A stretch of DNA of 64,000 nt, taken from positions 1-64,000 of the forward strand of contig NZ_FUWY01000005.1 in assembly GCF_900167375.1 (NCBI RefSeq), given 5' to 3'. The notes under the pieces are model-generated. The model was not told the DNA's origin and ran no database searches. It saw nothing but the letters and a program-made list of their open reading frames with translations. The translations under genes were made by a program, and so were the position numbers. The DNA is from Anaerorhabdus furcosa (lineage in GTDB: Bacteria > Bacillota_I > Bacilli_A > Erysipelotrichales > Erysipelotrichaceae). Shown in pieces: positions 26,453 to 34,996 of the stretch; the first letter of the stretch is position 1, and the number at the start of each line of letters is the position of its first letter.

Positions 26453-26467
26453 AAGGAGGTGAGTTGT

Positions 26468-26560
26468 ATGAGTACAGGTGATCCGAAACCGAGTAAAACC
26501 AGGCATGATTATAATAAAATATGTTTCTTATACAACTCATTTTTGAATTCTAGAAACTAG
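26468..26560 (+). CDS. Leader ORF with DPKP motif before mgtA
   Basis: This 30-codon ORF follows a near-perfect Shine-Dalgarno sequence AAGGAGGTGAG (26453-26463), directly after the M-box terminator T-run. The peptide begins MSTGDPKPSKTRHDYN and ends without hydrophobic or signal features. The acidic-proline start (GDPKP) recalls MgtL of Salmonella (MEPDPTP), where Asp/Glu-Pro runs make ribosomes drop off at low Mg2+ and so raise mgtA transcription. The coding potential rests on the ribosome binding site and position; function is inference. It may also encode a short functional protein. Confidence 0.6.
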   Translation: MSTGDPKPSKTRHDYNKICFLYNSFLNSRN

Positions 26561-26600
26561 ATATTTTTAATAATGGTGCCTCAAAAAAGGAGGAATTATT

Positions 26601-29270
26601 ATGGTAAAGAAAATACTAGGTTTATTTATGCAACAAGCTTTTGTTGTTGAAGAAAAGATTCGCCAATCAACAAAGTTAGCTACAAGTGATTTATTGCGTG
26701 AAGTTGGCAATACATTAAATGGTTATACAAGCAACGAAGTAGAAACACAAAGAGAACGTTTTGGTGAAAATGTACTCATACATAAAAAAGAGGCGTCTAT
26801 TGCACAACTGATTTTTGAATCAATTAAAAATCCTTTTTCACTTGTATTGTTGACTCTTGCAGTCATTTCATTTTTCACAAAAGATTATGCAGCAGTGACA
26901 ATCATTGTATTGATGGTTACATTGAGTAGTATACTTGGGATTACGCAAGAATTAAAAAGCACTAAAGCTGTTGAACAACTTACAGAAATGGTTGAAACAA
27001 CAGTAACTGTTCAAAGAAAAGAAGATTTAGAAGTATCATCTCGCCAAGAAATACCAATGGATGAACTTGTTGTGGGAGATATTTTGTATTTATCTGCAGG
27101 AGATATAATTCCAGCAGATGTTCGTTTAATTCAAACAAAGGATTTCTTTGTTACACAATCAAGTTTAACTGGAGAAAGTGAACCAATTGAAAAATATGGA
27201 GATGCATTAAATGAAGAAGTAAAACAAATCTTAGAAGCAAATAATCTTGTTTTCATGGGATCAAATGTTGTATCAGGAAGTGCGACAGGTATTGTCCTAG
27301 CGGTTGGTAATGAAACAATGTTTGGTAATATTGCAAAGTCACTTCAAGAAAAATCAACTGTTACAAACTTTGAAAAAGGAATTAATTCTGTTTCTATGGT
27401 TTTTGTTCGATTTATGCTAATTATGGCACCGATTGTCTTTGTAATGAATGGTATTACAAAAGGAAATTGGTTGGAAGCATTCTTATTTGCAATTTCGATT
27501 GCAGTGGGTTTAACACCTGAAATGTTACCAATGATTGTTTCTGTAAACCTTGCAAAAGGTGCGATGGAAATGTCAAAGAAAAAAGTAATTGTTAAAAAAT
27601 TAAATGCTATTCAAAATTTTGGTGCAATGGATATTTTATGTACAGATAAAACAGGGACAATTACCCAAGATAAAGTTACTCTTAAGTATTATTTAAATAT
27701 TCATGGTGATGCAGATGATCGTATTTTAAGACATGGATTTCTAAATAGCTATTATCAAACTGGACTTAAGAATCTAATGGATCTTGCGATTATTTCTCAT
27801 GTTGATGAACTAGAACAAAAAGATTTGTTTAACAACTATCGCAAAATTGATGAGATACCTTTTGATTTTAATCGTAGAAGAATGAGTGTCGTGGTAGAAA
27901 ATATAAATACTGAGAAGTATCAATTAATTACAAAAGGCGCAATAGAGGAAATGATTTCTATTTGTAGCCATGCTGAGTACAATGAAGTGGTTGAAGAATT
28001 AAATGATAATTTAAAACAAGAAATATTGAATCGATGTTATGAATATAATGAAAAAGGATTTCGAGTTTTAGGTATTGCACACAAAAAATTAGATTTTACA
28101 TCACCACTAATTTCAGTTGAAGATGAGAGAGAGATGGTTCTACTAGGATTTCTTGCGTTCTTTGATCCACCTAAAGAAAGTACAAAAGATGCACTTCAAA
28201 TTCTTAATGAATATGGTGTAAGAGTTAAAGTGTTAACAGGGGACAATGATGCGGTAACTAAGTACATTTGCAATGAAGTAGGTTTAAATGTACAAAACTT
28301 TATGTTAGGTGAACAAGTTGAAGCCTTAAATGATGAAGAGTTACAACTCGTTGTGGAAGATGTGGATGTATTTGCAAAACTCTCGCCAGCACAAAAAACA
28401 AGAATTGTTCAACAACTCCATAAAAATGGACATACTGTAGGGTTTATGGGGGATGGAATCAATGATGCATCAGCAATGAAAGTTGCTGATGTGGGTATTT
28501 CTGTAGATTCAGCGGTTGATATTGCAAAAGAAAGTGCATCCATTATTTTACTTGAGAAAGATTTGATGGTTCTTGAAAAGGGTGTAGTAGAAGGAAGAAA
28601 GACATTTACCAACATCTTGAAATACATTAAAATTACAGCAAGCTCTAATTTTGGAAATATGTTTTCAGTATTAGCTGCAAGTGTATTTTTACCATTCTTA
28701 CCAATGATGCCTCTTCAAATACTTATCTTGAATTTGATTTATGATATTTCATGTACTGCAATTCCTTGGGATAATGTGGATGAAGAATATTTGAAAGAAC
28801 CACGTCAATGGGATGCAAAAGGAATTTCCAAATTTATGGTTTATTTTGGACCAACAAGTTCTATATTTGATATAATTACTTACTTAATTTTATTTTTTGG
28901 AATTTGTCCACTTGTATTTGGTGGAAGTTATGGAAGTTTGTCACCAGAAATGAAGATCTTATTTATTAGTATGTTTCAAACAGGATGGTTTATTGAAAGT
29001 TTATGGACACAAACATTTGTTATCCACATGTTACGTACTCAAAAAATACCATTTATACAAAGTAGAGCCTCACTAAAATTAATAGGTGGAACTTTATTTG
29101 GTATTGTAGTTGGAACGTTAATTCCAATGACTTTTGTAGGGAAGATATTGGATATGACAAGTGTACCTGCTTTATTCTTTGCCATTCTTATTGTTATAAT
29201 TATTTTCTATAATATTCTTACGTCATGTGTTAAGTATTTCTATATCAAGAAATACAGTCGATTATTATAA
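26601..29270 (+). CDS. mgtA: Magnesium-importing P-type ATPase MgtA
   Basis: This ATP-driven Mg2+ uptake pump (P3B type) has 889 residues. TGES occurs in SSLTGESEPIEKYG, the phosphorylated Asp in LCTDKTGTITQD, the hinge in MGDGINDASAMKVADVGIS, and the M4 motif LTPEMLPMIV is characteristic of MgtA/MgtB rather than calcium pumps. Ten membrane helices are expected. AAAGGAGG precedes the ATG. Control by the M-box and probably by the leader ORF supports Mg2+ as the substrate. Confidence 0.95.
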   Translation: MVKKILGLFMQQAFVVEEKIRQSTKLATSDLLREVGNTLNGYTSNEVETQRERFGENVLIHKKEASIAQLIFESIKNPFSLVLLTLAVISFFTKDYAAVTIIVLMVTLSSILGITQELKSTKAVEQLTEMVETTVTVQRKEDLEVSSRQEIPMDELVVGDILYLSAGDIIPADVRLIQTKDFFVTQSSLTGESEPIEKYGDALNEEVKQILEANNLVFMGSNVVSGSATGIVLAVGNETMFGNIAKSLQEKSTVTNFEKGINSVSMVFVRFMLIMAPIVFVMNGITKGNWLEAFLFAISIAVGLTPEMLPMIVSVNLAKGAMEMSKKKVIVKKLNAIQNFGAMDILCTDKTGTITQDKVTLKYYLNIHGDADDRILRHGFLNSYYQTGLKNLMDLAIISHVDELEQKDLFNNYRKIDEIPFDFNRRRMSVVVENINTEKYQLITKGAIEEMISICSHAEYNEVVEELNDNLKQEILNRCYEYNEKGFRVLGIAHKKLDFTSPLISVEDEREMVLLGFLAFFDPPKESTKDALQILNEYGVRVKVLTGDNDAVTKYICNEVGLNVQNFMLGEQVEALNDEELQLVVEDVDVFAKLSPAQKTRIVQQLHKNGHTVGFMGDGINDASAMKVADVGISVDSAVDIAKESASIILLEKDLMVLEKGVVEGRKTFTNILKYIKITASSNFGNMFSVLAASVFLPFLPMMPLQILILNLIYDISCTAIPWDNVDEEYLKEPRQWDAKGISKFMVYFGPTSSIFDIITYLILFFGICPLVFGGSYGSLSPEMKILFISMFQTGWFIESLWTQTFVIHMLRTQKIPFIQSRASLKLIGGTLFGIVVGTLIPMTFVGKILDMTSVPALFFAILIVIIIFYNILTSCVKYFYIKKYSRLL

Positions 29271-29304
29271 AACAAGTAGGTCAAATTGACCTACTTGTTT
29301 ATTT
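29269..29304. terminator. Bidirectional terminator between mgtA and phoR
   Basis: AAACAAGTAGGTCAA and TTGACCTACTTGTTT form a 15-bp stem with one loop base, flanked by A-run and T-run. It serves convergent mgtA and phoPR; the phoR stop codon lies in the stem. Confidence 0.85.
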
Positions 29305-30577
29305 TAATGACAAACTTTGTACCATGATTAAGATAATCAAATACTTCAATTGTACCATTGTGGAAATCAACACCATGTTTTACTATTGCTAATCCTAATC
29401 CAGTTCCTTCAATTTGTTTACTATGGGATTTATCACTGCGATAGAATCGTTCGAATACACGTTCTTTATCTTTATCATGAATACCAATACCATCATCTTT
29501 TACAATGATTTCAATGTAGCGAGGATAATCACGTACGCTTATCCATACGTGACCATTTTCGTAGTTATACTTAATCGCATTTTGTATTAAATTATAAATA
29601 ATTTCATAGATGATTTGACGAACAGCTAATCCTTTTACAGGGAGTGTTTCATCAATTAAGGATACTTTGGCTTTTGCAGCGTAATCTTCTAAGTTTCGCA
29701 ATACATTTTGAATAACTTCTTGATAGTTAATGGTTTCGAAATCAAGTTGTACATTTCCTTCGTCAAGTTTGGATAACTTGATAATGTCTTCGATGATTCG
29801 TAGTAATTGTTTCGACTCATCAACGATCTTTTGTGAGAAACCTTGTGTATTATCACCTTGGAGATTATTGGCCATTATTTCAGCATATCCTGAAATACTT
29901 GTAAGTGGTGTTTTTAGTTCGTGAGAAACATTAGCACTGAACTCTTTTCTTATTTTGTTGTGATAATTCATGTTTTCAAGTAAAGGCTGTAATTCGGGAT
30001 ATGTTTTGTTTGCAAGAGGGACATCCAAATTGAGATGATTTATAGGATCAACAATTTTCTGTGTTAGTATTCTTGCGATAATAAGACTAATAATGATGAC
30101 ACAAGCAAACATTAGTAAAATGGGCATCAATGATGAACCTAAAGTACTTAATAAAGTTTCTGAAGTTGTTGATAGGCGAAGGATATTGCCATCACTCAAC
30201 TTGATTGCATAATAGTACGTTGATTCATTCAATGTATCAGAATATCTTGAAGATCCAGCGTGACCATTTTCAAGTGCATTTATAAATTCAGGACGTGTTG
30301 AATGATTAGTCAAACTAGTTGGAGTGTATCTAGAATCCAAGATGACAGTCCCATCATTTTTAATAAGTGTAATTCTTGATTCAGAATAAAACTTAGTTTC
30401 CATGAAAGTAAGTGGATCTTGATTATAATAGGAAGCTAAATCTTCAGTTTCTCGAATAAGGGTTTGTTTCGTAGCGTTTTCTAAATCATTGTAGATAATG
30501 AAAGTACACAAAAAGTAAGAAATCGCTACTAGAACGATTGAAGTTATTGCGATACTTTGAAATATCTTTTTTTTCAT
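29291..30577 (-). CDS. phoR: Sensor histidine kinase PhoR-like
   Basis: This 428-residue membrane kinase has TM1 at about residues 7-28, an extracellular domain of about 125 residues and TM2 at about 155-178. A short linker leads to the HisKA box FSANVSHELKTPLTSISGYAE with the phospho-accepting His. The ATPase domain follows: N-box NLIQNAIKYN, G1 DDGIGI, F-box ERFYRSD, G2 GTGLGLAIVKH. It overlaps phoP by 4 nt. Assignment to phosphate sensing rests on the nearby pst-phoU operon and on the TTAACA repeats before phoP. Confidence 0.85.
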   Translation of the reverse strand: MKKKIFQSIAITSIVLVAISYFLCTFIIYNDLENATKQTLIRETEDLASYYNQDPLTFMETKFYSESRITLIKNDGTVILDSRYTPTSLTNHSTRPEFINALENGHAGSSRYSDTLNESTYYYAIKLSDGNILRLSTTSETLLSTLGSSLMPILLMFACVIIISLIIARILTQKIVDPINHLNLDVPLANKTYPELQPLLENMNYHNKIRKEFSANVSHELKTPLTSISGYAEIMANNLQGDNTQGFSQKIVDESKQLLRIIEDIIKLSKLDEGNVQLDFETINYQEVIQNVLRNLEDYAAKAKVSLIDETLPVKGLAVRQIIYEIIYNLIQNAIKYNYENGHVWISVRDYPRYIEIIVKDDGIGIHDKDKERVFERFYRSDKSHSKQIEGTGLGLAIVKHGVDFHNGTIEVFDYLNHGTKFVIKINK

Positions 30578-31248
30578 TCTTTATCCACCATTTTGTAACC
30601 AACACCACGAATTGTTTCAATATAGTCACTTGCGTGTTCAAGTTTGGAACGCAAGGTACGTATATGAACATCAACTGTTCTTGTTTCACCATAATAATCG
30701 TAACCCCAAATCTGTTCAAGTAGTTGATCACGAGTTAAAACAATGCCTTGATTTTCCATCAAGAGTTTTAGTAATTCAAATTCTTTTAGTGTTAAAACAA
30801 TTCTTTGATCTGCAAGGAGTACAAAATGACGTTGTGTATCAATTGTCAAATCTTTAAATGTGATGGTCTTAGATGGAGCAGGTTTATCTGTTCTTCTAAG
30901 CACCGCTTTCACTCTTGCTACTAATTCCATAATACCAAAAGGCTTCGTGATATAGTCATCAGCACCTAAGTCTAAACCTTGAACTTTATCATATTCACTA
31001 TTTTTAGCAGTCAATAAAATGACTGGAATATTCTTTGTTGTAATCGAAGATTTCAGTTGTTTTAAAATGGATAGACCACTTTCTCCTGGGAGCATTACAT
31101 CAAGTAGTATTAATTCGGGTTTTTCATCAGCAATAGCTGGATAAAAAGTCTTGGCATCACTAAACCCTCTGGCTTGAAAACCAGTGTTGTTTAGGGTATA
31201 AACAATCAGTTCCTGAATGTTTTGTTCATCTTCTATACAATAGATCAT
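30574..31248 (-). CDS. phoP: Response regulator PhoP-like (OmpR family)
   Basis: This 224-residue regulator starts at 31248 (MIYCIEDEQNIQEL) after AGGTGATGAT; a longer frame to 31293 has no better ribosome binding site. The receiver has the acidic pair EDE, the phosphoacceptor Asp in LILLDVMLPGESG and the Lys in ITKPFG. The C-terminal winged helix contains LTLKEFELLKLLMENQG and RTVDVHIRTLRSKL. It is the first gene of the phoPR operon and likely activates pst. Confidence 0.88.
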   Translation of the reverse strand: MIYCIEDEQNIQELIVYTLNNTGFQARGFSDAKTFYPAIADEKPELILLDVMLPGESGLSILKQLKSSITTKNIPVILLTAKNSEYDKVQGLDLGADDYITKPFGIMELVARVKAVLRRTDKPAPSKTITFKDLTIDTQRHFVLLADQRIVLTLKEFELLKLLMENQGIVLTRDQLLEQIWGYDYYGETRTVDVHIRTLRSKLEHASDYIETIRGVGYKMVDKE

Positions 31249-31308
31249 ATCATCACCTACCCATAGTTTACGTGTTTTGAGCACTAACTTCAATCATCCT
31301 TCTTTGAT

Positions 31309-31366
31309 TTAACAAAAAATTAACATATTTCATATAACTATTATTTTACTGCAAAGATGATATAAT
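31309..31366. promoter_or_regulatory. Tandem TTAACA Pho box between phoP and the zinc-ribbon gene
   Basis: Two perfect TTAACA hexamers (31309-31314 and 31320-31325) lie exactly 11 bp apart, the classical PhoP-box architecture of Bacillus. On the plus strand a TATAAT (31361-31366) without a good -35 stands 35 bp downstream, before the gene at 31385. The divergent phoPR operon begins 60 bp to the left, so one box may serve both directions. Confidence 0.55.
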
Positions 31367-31384
31367 GAGTATCGGTGATAAATT

Positions 31385-31789
31385 ATGGGAAAACTTAAAT
31401 ATGCTTTACTTCGATTTATGCAAGGAAGATATGGTACAGATAGTTTAAACAACTTTCTATTATATGGATCTATAGTCATCTATATTCTTGATATTTTCTT
31501 CATTAAAAATTTCTTTGTTTCTTTGATTTCACAAGCGATGTTAATTTTGGTTATCTTTCGTATGTTTTCAAAGAATTGGATTAAGAGACAAAATGAGAAT
31601 GCTATTTATCTTAATCTAACAAAGGGAATAAGACGATATTTTATTTGTATGCAAAAGCAATTAAAAGATAAAGATCATACCTATTTCCTGTGTCCAAATT
31701 GCAAACAAATTGTAAGAGTACCAAAAGGGAAGGGTAAAATAGAACTTACCTGTCCCTCATGCAAAACAAAATTTGATCGTAAAACATAA
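31385..31789 (+). CDS. Small membrane protein with C-terminal zinc ribbon
   Basis: This 134-residue protein has two membrane helices at about residues 23-40 and 44-61, then a basic linker and a zinc-ribbon-like tail with two CxxC knuckles (CPNCK and CPSCK, 16 residues between). The cytoplasmic ribbon could bind zinc, nucleic acid or a protein partner. Such proteins are widespread and uncharacterised in Bacillota. A Pho-type box upstream suggests phosphate-dependent expression, but this is untested. Confidence 0.75.
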   Translation: MGKLKYALLRFMQGRYGTDSLNNFLLYGSIVIYILDIFFIKNFFVSLISQAMLILVIFRMFSKNWIKRQNENAIYLNLTKGIRRYFICMQKQLKDKDHTYFLCPNCKQIVRVPKGKGKIELTCPSCKTKFDRKT

Positions 31790-31814
31790 AAAATGTAGGG
31801 CAACCTACATTTTT
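31789..31814. terminator. Bidirectional terminator between the zinc-ribbon gene and serA
   Basis: AAAAATGTAGG and CCTACATTTTT form an 11-bp stem with loop GCAA, usable on both strands. Confidence 0.85.
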
Positions 31815-32971
31815 ATTATTCTTACTTTAGATACACCTTGAATTGATTCAAGTTCATTTTTTGTTGTGTCCTTAATCTTATTTTCCAAATCAATTAAGGT
31901 ATAAGCTACTTGTCCTTTTGAATTATTTATAAGATTTGCGATATTAATTCCTTCTTTCGCAAGGACTTGAGTTATCTGCCCAATCATATTCGGGATGTTT
32001 TGATGTAAAAGTGCTATACGTGATGTTGCTTCACAATGGCCCATATCACAGTTTGGATAGTTTACAGAATTTTTGATATTACCATGTTCCAAATATTCCA
32101 TCATTTCTAGAACTGCCATTTGAGCACAATTGTCCTCTGCCTCTTCTGTTGATGCACCTAGATGAGGAAGAACAAGCGTATTATCTAAATGCATGACAGT
32201 CGGATTAGGGAAATCTGTGATGTATTTTTTTATGATTCCCTGTTCAATGGCATTCTTTAAGTCAATTTCATTGACCAATGTATCTCTAGAAAAATTAAGA
32301 AGGACAGTGCCATGTTTCATTATATTGAATAGAGATTCATTAATCATCTCTTTCGTATCGTTTGTTAAAGGCAAGTGTAAGGTAATAAAGTCGGCCTTTT
32401 CCAATAAAGTTTGAATTTCAGTTGCGTGTTCAACTTTCGATGAAAGACTCCAAGCTGCGTGAATAGAAATGTAAGGATCATAGCCGATTACTTTCATAGC
32501 CAAAGAAGTAGCTGCGTTAGCGACTTTTGCACCAATTGCTCCCAAACCAATGACACCCAAGGTTTTACCTTGAATTTCAATGCCTGAAAAATTCTTTTTT
32601 TCTTTTTCAACTGTTTTTGCAATTGCTTCATCATTAGCGTTCTTCTTGCACCACTCAATACCTCCAACTAAATCACGACAAGATAACAATAGTCCAGCAA
32701 GTACTAGCTCTTTAACACCATTAGCGTTGGCACCAGGGGTGTTGAAGACTACAATTCCTTTTTCGCTACATCGCTCCAAAGGAATATTATTAACTCCAGC
32801 TCCAGCTCGGGCGATACATTGAAGTTGAGGATTAAATTCTTGCTCATGTAAAGAAGCACTTCTAACTAAAAAGGCATCAGCATCTACGAGTGAATCAGTA
32901 AGACTATAGCGAGTATTTAGTTCTTTTAAACCGAAGTTTGAAATTGAATTAAGACAATGAACTTTAAACAT
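31805..32971 (-). CDS. serA: D-3-phosphoglycerate dehydrogenase
   Basis: This enzyme oxidises 3-phosphoglycerate to 3-phosphohydroxypyruvate with NAD+, the first step of serine synthesis. The start is set at 32971 (MFKVHCLNSISNFG) after AGAAGG; upstream codons only overlap serC. The 388-residue protein shows the substrate loop RAGAGVNNIPLE, the NAD fold GVIGLGAIGAKVANA, the catalytic His in LVLPHLGAST and a C-terminal ACT domain (about 315-388) for possible serine feedback. Its first 8 nt overlap the end of serC. Confidence 0.93.
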   Translation of the reverse strand: MFKVHCLNSISNFGLKELNTRYSLTDSLVDADAFLVRSASLHEQEFNPQLQCIARAGAGVNNIPLERCSEKGIVVFNTPGANANGVKELVLAGLLLSCRDLVGGIEWCKKNANDEAIAKTVEKEKKNFSGIEIQGKTLGVIGLGAIGAKVANAATSLAMKVIGYDPYISIHAAWSLSSKVEHATEIQTLLEKADFITLHLPLTNDTKEMINESLFNIMKHGTVLLNFSRDTLVNEIDLKNAIEQGIIKKYITDFPNPTVMHLDNTLVLPHLGASTEEAEDNCAQMAVLEMMEYLEHGNIKNSVNYPNCDMGHCEATSRIALLHQNIPNMIGQITQVLAKEGINIANLINNSKGQVAYTLIDLENKIKDTTKNELESIQGVSKVRIIKM

Positions 32972-34058
32972 GTATTTTACCTTCTCTTTCTTCAAAATCA
33001 TGCATGAATGCAACAAGAGTTTGGATACCATCAAGAGGCATCGCGTTGTAAATACTTGCACGCATTCCACCAACAGAGCGATGTCCTTTGATATTTTCAA
33101 GTCCTGCTTCTTTTGCCTCTTTAATAAACTTTGCATCAAGCTCTTCATTACCTGTTACAAAAGGAACATTCATGATGGAACGATAGTTTGGATCAACTGG
33201 ACATTTAAACAAATTACTTTGTTCGATTGCATCATAGAGTAGTTTTGCTTTATCACTATTTCTTTTTTGTAAGGCTACAAGTCCACCTTGTTCTTTAATC
33301 CATTTGAATACTTTGCCACACATATAAATTGTGTAGGTAGGGGGAGTATTATACATGGAATCATGATCTGCATAAGTTTTGTATTTTAGCATTGTGGGTG
33401 TTGGATTAAATGTTTCTTCACGAATTAAGTCTTTTCGAATAATGACAACACAGACACCAGAGGGACCAATGTTTTTTTGAGCTCCTGCAAAGAGAAGTCC
33501 GTATTTAGTAATATCAATCGGTTCAGATAAGAAACAAGAAGAAACATCTGCAACTAAAGGAATATCTTTGGTATTTGGAAGTTCTTTAAACTTTGTGCCA
33601 TAGATTGTATTGTTTTCGCAAATATAAACATAATCAGCATCTTCTCTGATTTCAACATTAGCTACATCAGGAATTGTTGTGAAGTTTTGCTCTTTGGAAG
33701 AAGCAACAACTTTAGCATCTAGAAATAGTTTAGCTTCTTCATACGCTTTCTTTGCAAATTGACCAGTTACAAAATAATCAGCTTTTCCATTTTTAATAAG
33801 ATTCATAGGAACCATTGAAAATTGCAAGGAAGCTCCTCCTTGAATAAATAGAATTTCATAGTTATCTGGAATGTTAGCAATGTCTCTTAAATCTTGCTTA
33901 GCTTCTTGCAAGATAGTTTCATACACTTTGGAGCGATGTGACATCTCCATAACCGACATGCCAGAGTTTGCATAGTTTAGTAGTTCATCTTTTGCCTGTA
34001 TTAAAACTTCTTTTGGTAGAACAGCAGGGCCTGCAGAAAAATTATAAATTTGTTTCAT
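32964..34058 (-). CDS. serC: Phosphoserine aminotransferase
   Basis: This PLP enzyme converts 3-phosphohydroxypyruvate and glutamate to phosphoserine. The start at 34058 (MKQIYNFSAGPAVLPKEVL) has GTGGAGG at ideal distance; the longer frame runs into the hsp20 terminator. The 364-residue protein has the PLP-binding Lys in FAGAQKNIGPSG, the phosphate-binding FIQGGASLQFS and the C-terminal HRSVGGMRASIYNA. It is transcribed with serA. No phosphoserine phosphatase gene is in the window. Confidence 0.95.
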   Translation of the reverse strand: MKQIYNFSAGPAVLPKEVLIQAKDELLNYANSGMSVMEMSHRSKVYETILQEAKQDLRDIANIPDNYEILFIQGGASLQFSMVPMNLIKNGKADYFVTGQFAKKAYEEAKLFLDAKVVASSKEQNFTTIPDVANVEIREDADYVYICENNTIYGTKFKELPNTKDIPLVADVSSCFLSEPIDITKYGLLFAGAQKNIGPSGVCVVIIRKDLIREETFNPTPTMLKYKTYADHDSMYNTPPTYTIYMCGKVFKWIKEQGGLVALQKRNSDKAKLLYDAIEQSNLFKCPVDPNYRSIMNVPFVTGNEELDAKFIKEAKEAGLENIKGHRSVGGMRASIYNAMPLDGIQTLVAFMHDFEEREGKIHV

Positions 34059-34079
34059 AGTGTACCTCCACTTTTTCCT

Positions 34080-34125
34080 ATTATACAATAGAACACAAAA
34101 AAAGAATAAGGACTCAGCCTTATTC
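34080..34125 (-). terminator. hsp20 terminator, with the serC -10 element behind it
   Basis: On the minus strand GAATAAGG and CCTTATTC (34125-34104) form an 8-bp stem followed by seven T, overlapping the hsp20 stop. A minus-strand TATAAT at 34085-34080 then provides the likely -10 of serCA, so serCA is transcribed separately. Confidence 0.75.
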
Positions 34126-34542
34126 GATTGGAATTTGTTTTTTTGTTTCGATTTGTTTTTCGGACATGTTAGGTAAGAATAATTTAAGTTCACCATTTTC
34201 AAACTTCGCTTTGATATCTTCTTCTTTGATGTTATCGCCTACATAATAACTACGTGAGCAATGACCTGAGAATCTTTCTTGACGAATCATATGACCATGC
34301 TCATCTTTTTCTTCTTCACTACGTTCTTTTGTCGCACTAATGGTGAGGGTACCTTTATCTAGTTCAATATGAATATCCTCTTTACTAAATCCAGGTAATT
34401 CAATATCTAATAGATAATTACCATCTTTTTCTTTGATGTCAGTTTTCATCACGTTTGTTGAACCTCTAAAATTGAATGGATCTTTAAACATGTCATCGAA
34501 CATCTCGTCAAACAAACTTACATTTCTAGGTACTAATTTCAT
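34120..34542 (-). CDS. Small heat shock protein Hsp20
   Basis: This 140-residue ATP-independent holdase keeps unfolding proteins soluble. A short N-terminal arm (SLFDEMFDDMF) precedes the alpha-crystallin domain (about residues 30-130), which includes LDIELPGFSKEDI and the conserved AKFENGELKLFLPN. The C-terminal IPIE is the I-x-I oligomerisation motif. GAGGCG precedes the ATG. A CIRCE operator on its promoter predicts HrcA control. Confidence 0.93.
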   Translation of the reverse strand: MKLVPRNVSLFDEMFDDMFKDPFNFRGSTNVMKTDIKEKDGNYLLDIELPGFSKEDIHIELDKGTLTISATKERSEEEKDEHGHMIRQERFSGHCSRSYYVGDNIKEEDIKAKFENGELKLFLPNMSEKQIETKKQIPIE

Positions 34543-34604
34543 AATATCGCCTCTTTTCTTATCATCTATGAAATTCTAGAAGAAGTTTCCTTAACTTCAA
34601 CTAT

Positions 34605-34646
34605 AGTATAGCACAAATATTAGCACTGTCAAGTGATGAGTGCTAA
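34605..34646 (-). promoter_or_regulatory. hsp20 promoter with CIRCE operator
   Basis: TTAGCACTG (34620-34628), N9, GAGTGCTAA (34638-34646) matches the HrcA-binding CIRCE consensus with one mismatch and exact N9 spacing. On the minus strand the promoter is TTGACA (34632-34627), 16 nt, TATACT (34610-34605), so the -35 element and part of the spacer lie inside the operator. Confidence 0.9.
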
Positions 34647-34723
34647 TATTTAAAAAAGTCATCATTTTTGCACGATAAGTTATTTCGCAATCGTTTTATA
34701 AGTGAGAGAAGGAGGAAATGAAT

Positions 34724-34984
34724 ATGAAAAAGTTACTCTCAGTATTAGCAATTACAGGAATGTTAGCATTAACAGCAACTAATGTATTTGCAGCACAAGA
34801 CACATCGAATTGTCATAAAGGTTACGAAGATTGCCCTAAAACAAGTGAAGAATGTTTGAAAAATCAAGAAGATTGTCCAATGAATATAGAAAGAAGTTAT
34901 ACCACAAAACAAACAAGAAGTGTAAAGACAACAAATCAAGTTAAAAATGGTAGAATGATGCAAGGAAGAAATTGTCATAACTAA
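34724..34984 (+). CDS. Secreted protein with heptad-spaced cysteines, first gene of a sigma-factor operon
   Basis: This 86-residue protein has a classical signal peptide (cleavage near NVFA-AQ, residue 23). The start at 34724 gives the AAGGAGG site proper spacing; 34718 is too close. In the mature part Cys30, Cys37, Cys44 and Cys51 are exactly seven residues apart in units of the form C-x-(K/M)-x-x-E-(D/E/R). A basic, Thr/Lys-rich middle follows, and the C-terminus is GRNCHN. No family was recognised. It ends 12 nt before an ECF sigma gene. The motif GRNCH recurs in the external part of the anti-sigma factor, which suggests that the two proteins interact or share an ancestor. Confidence 0.75.
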   Translation: MKKLLSVLAITGMLALTATNVFAAQDTSNCHKGYEDCPKTSEECLKNQEDCPMNIERSYTTKQTRSVKTTNQVKNGRMMQGRNCHN

Positions 34985-34996
34985 TAGAAGGTAAAT

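Noticed and set aside
32972-33148. N-terminal extension of serA upstream of 32971
   Set aside because: These codons overlap serC entirely; the conserved enzyme begins at MFKVHCLN with its own AGAAGG site.
34059-34202. N-terminal extension of serC upstream of 34058
   Set aside because: It would read through the hsp20 terminator and the serC promoter; the conserved start MKQIYNFSAGPA has a good ribosome binding site.
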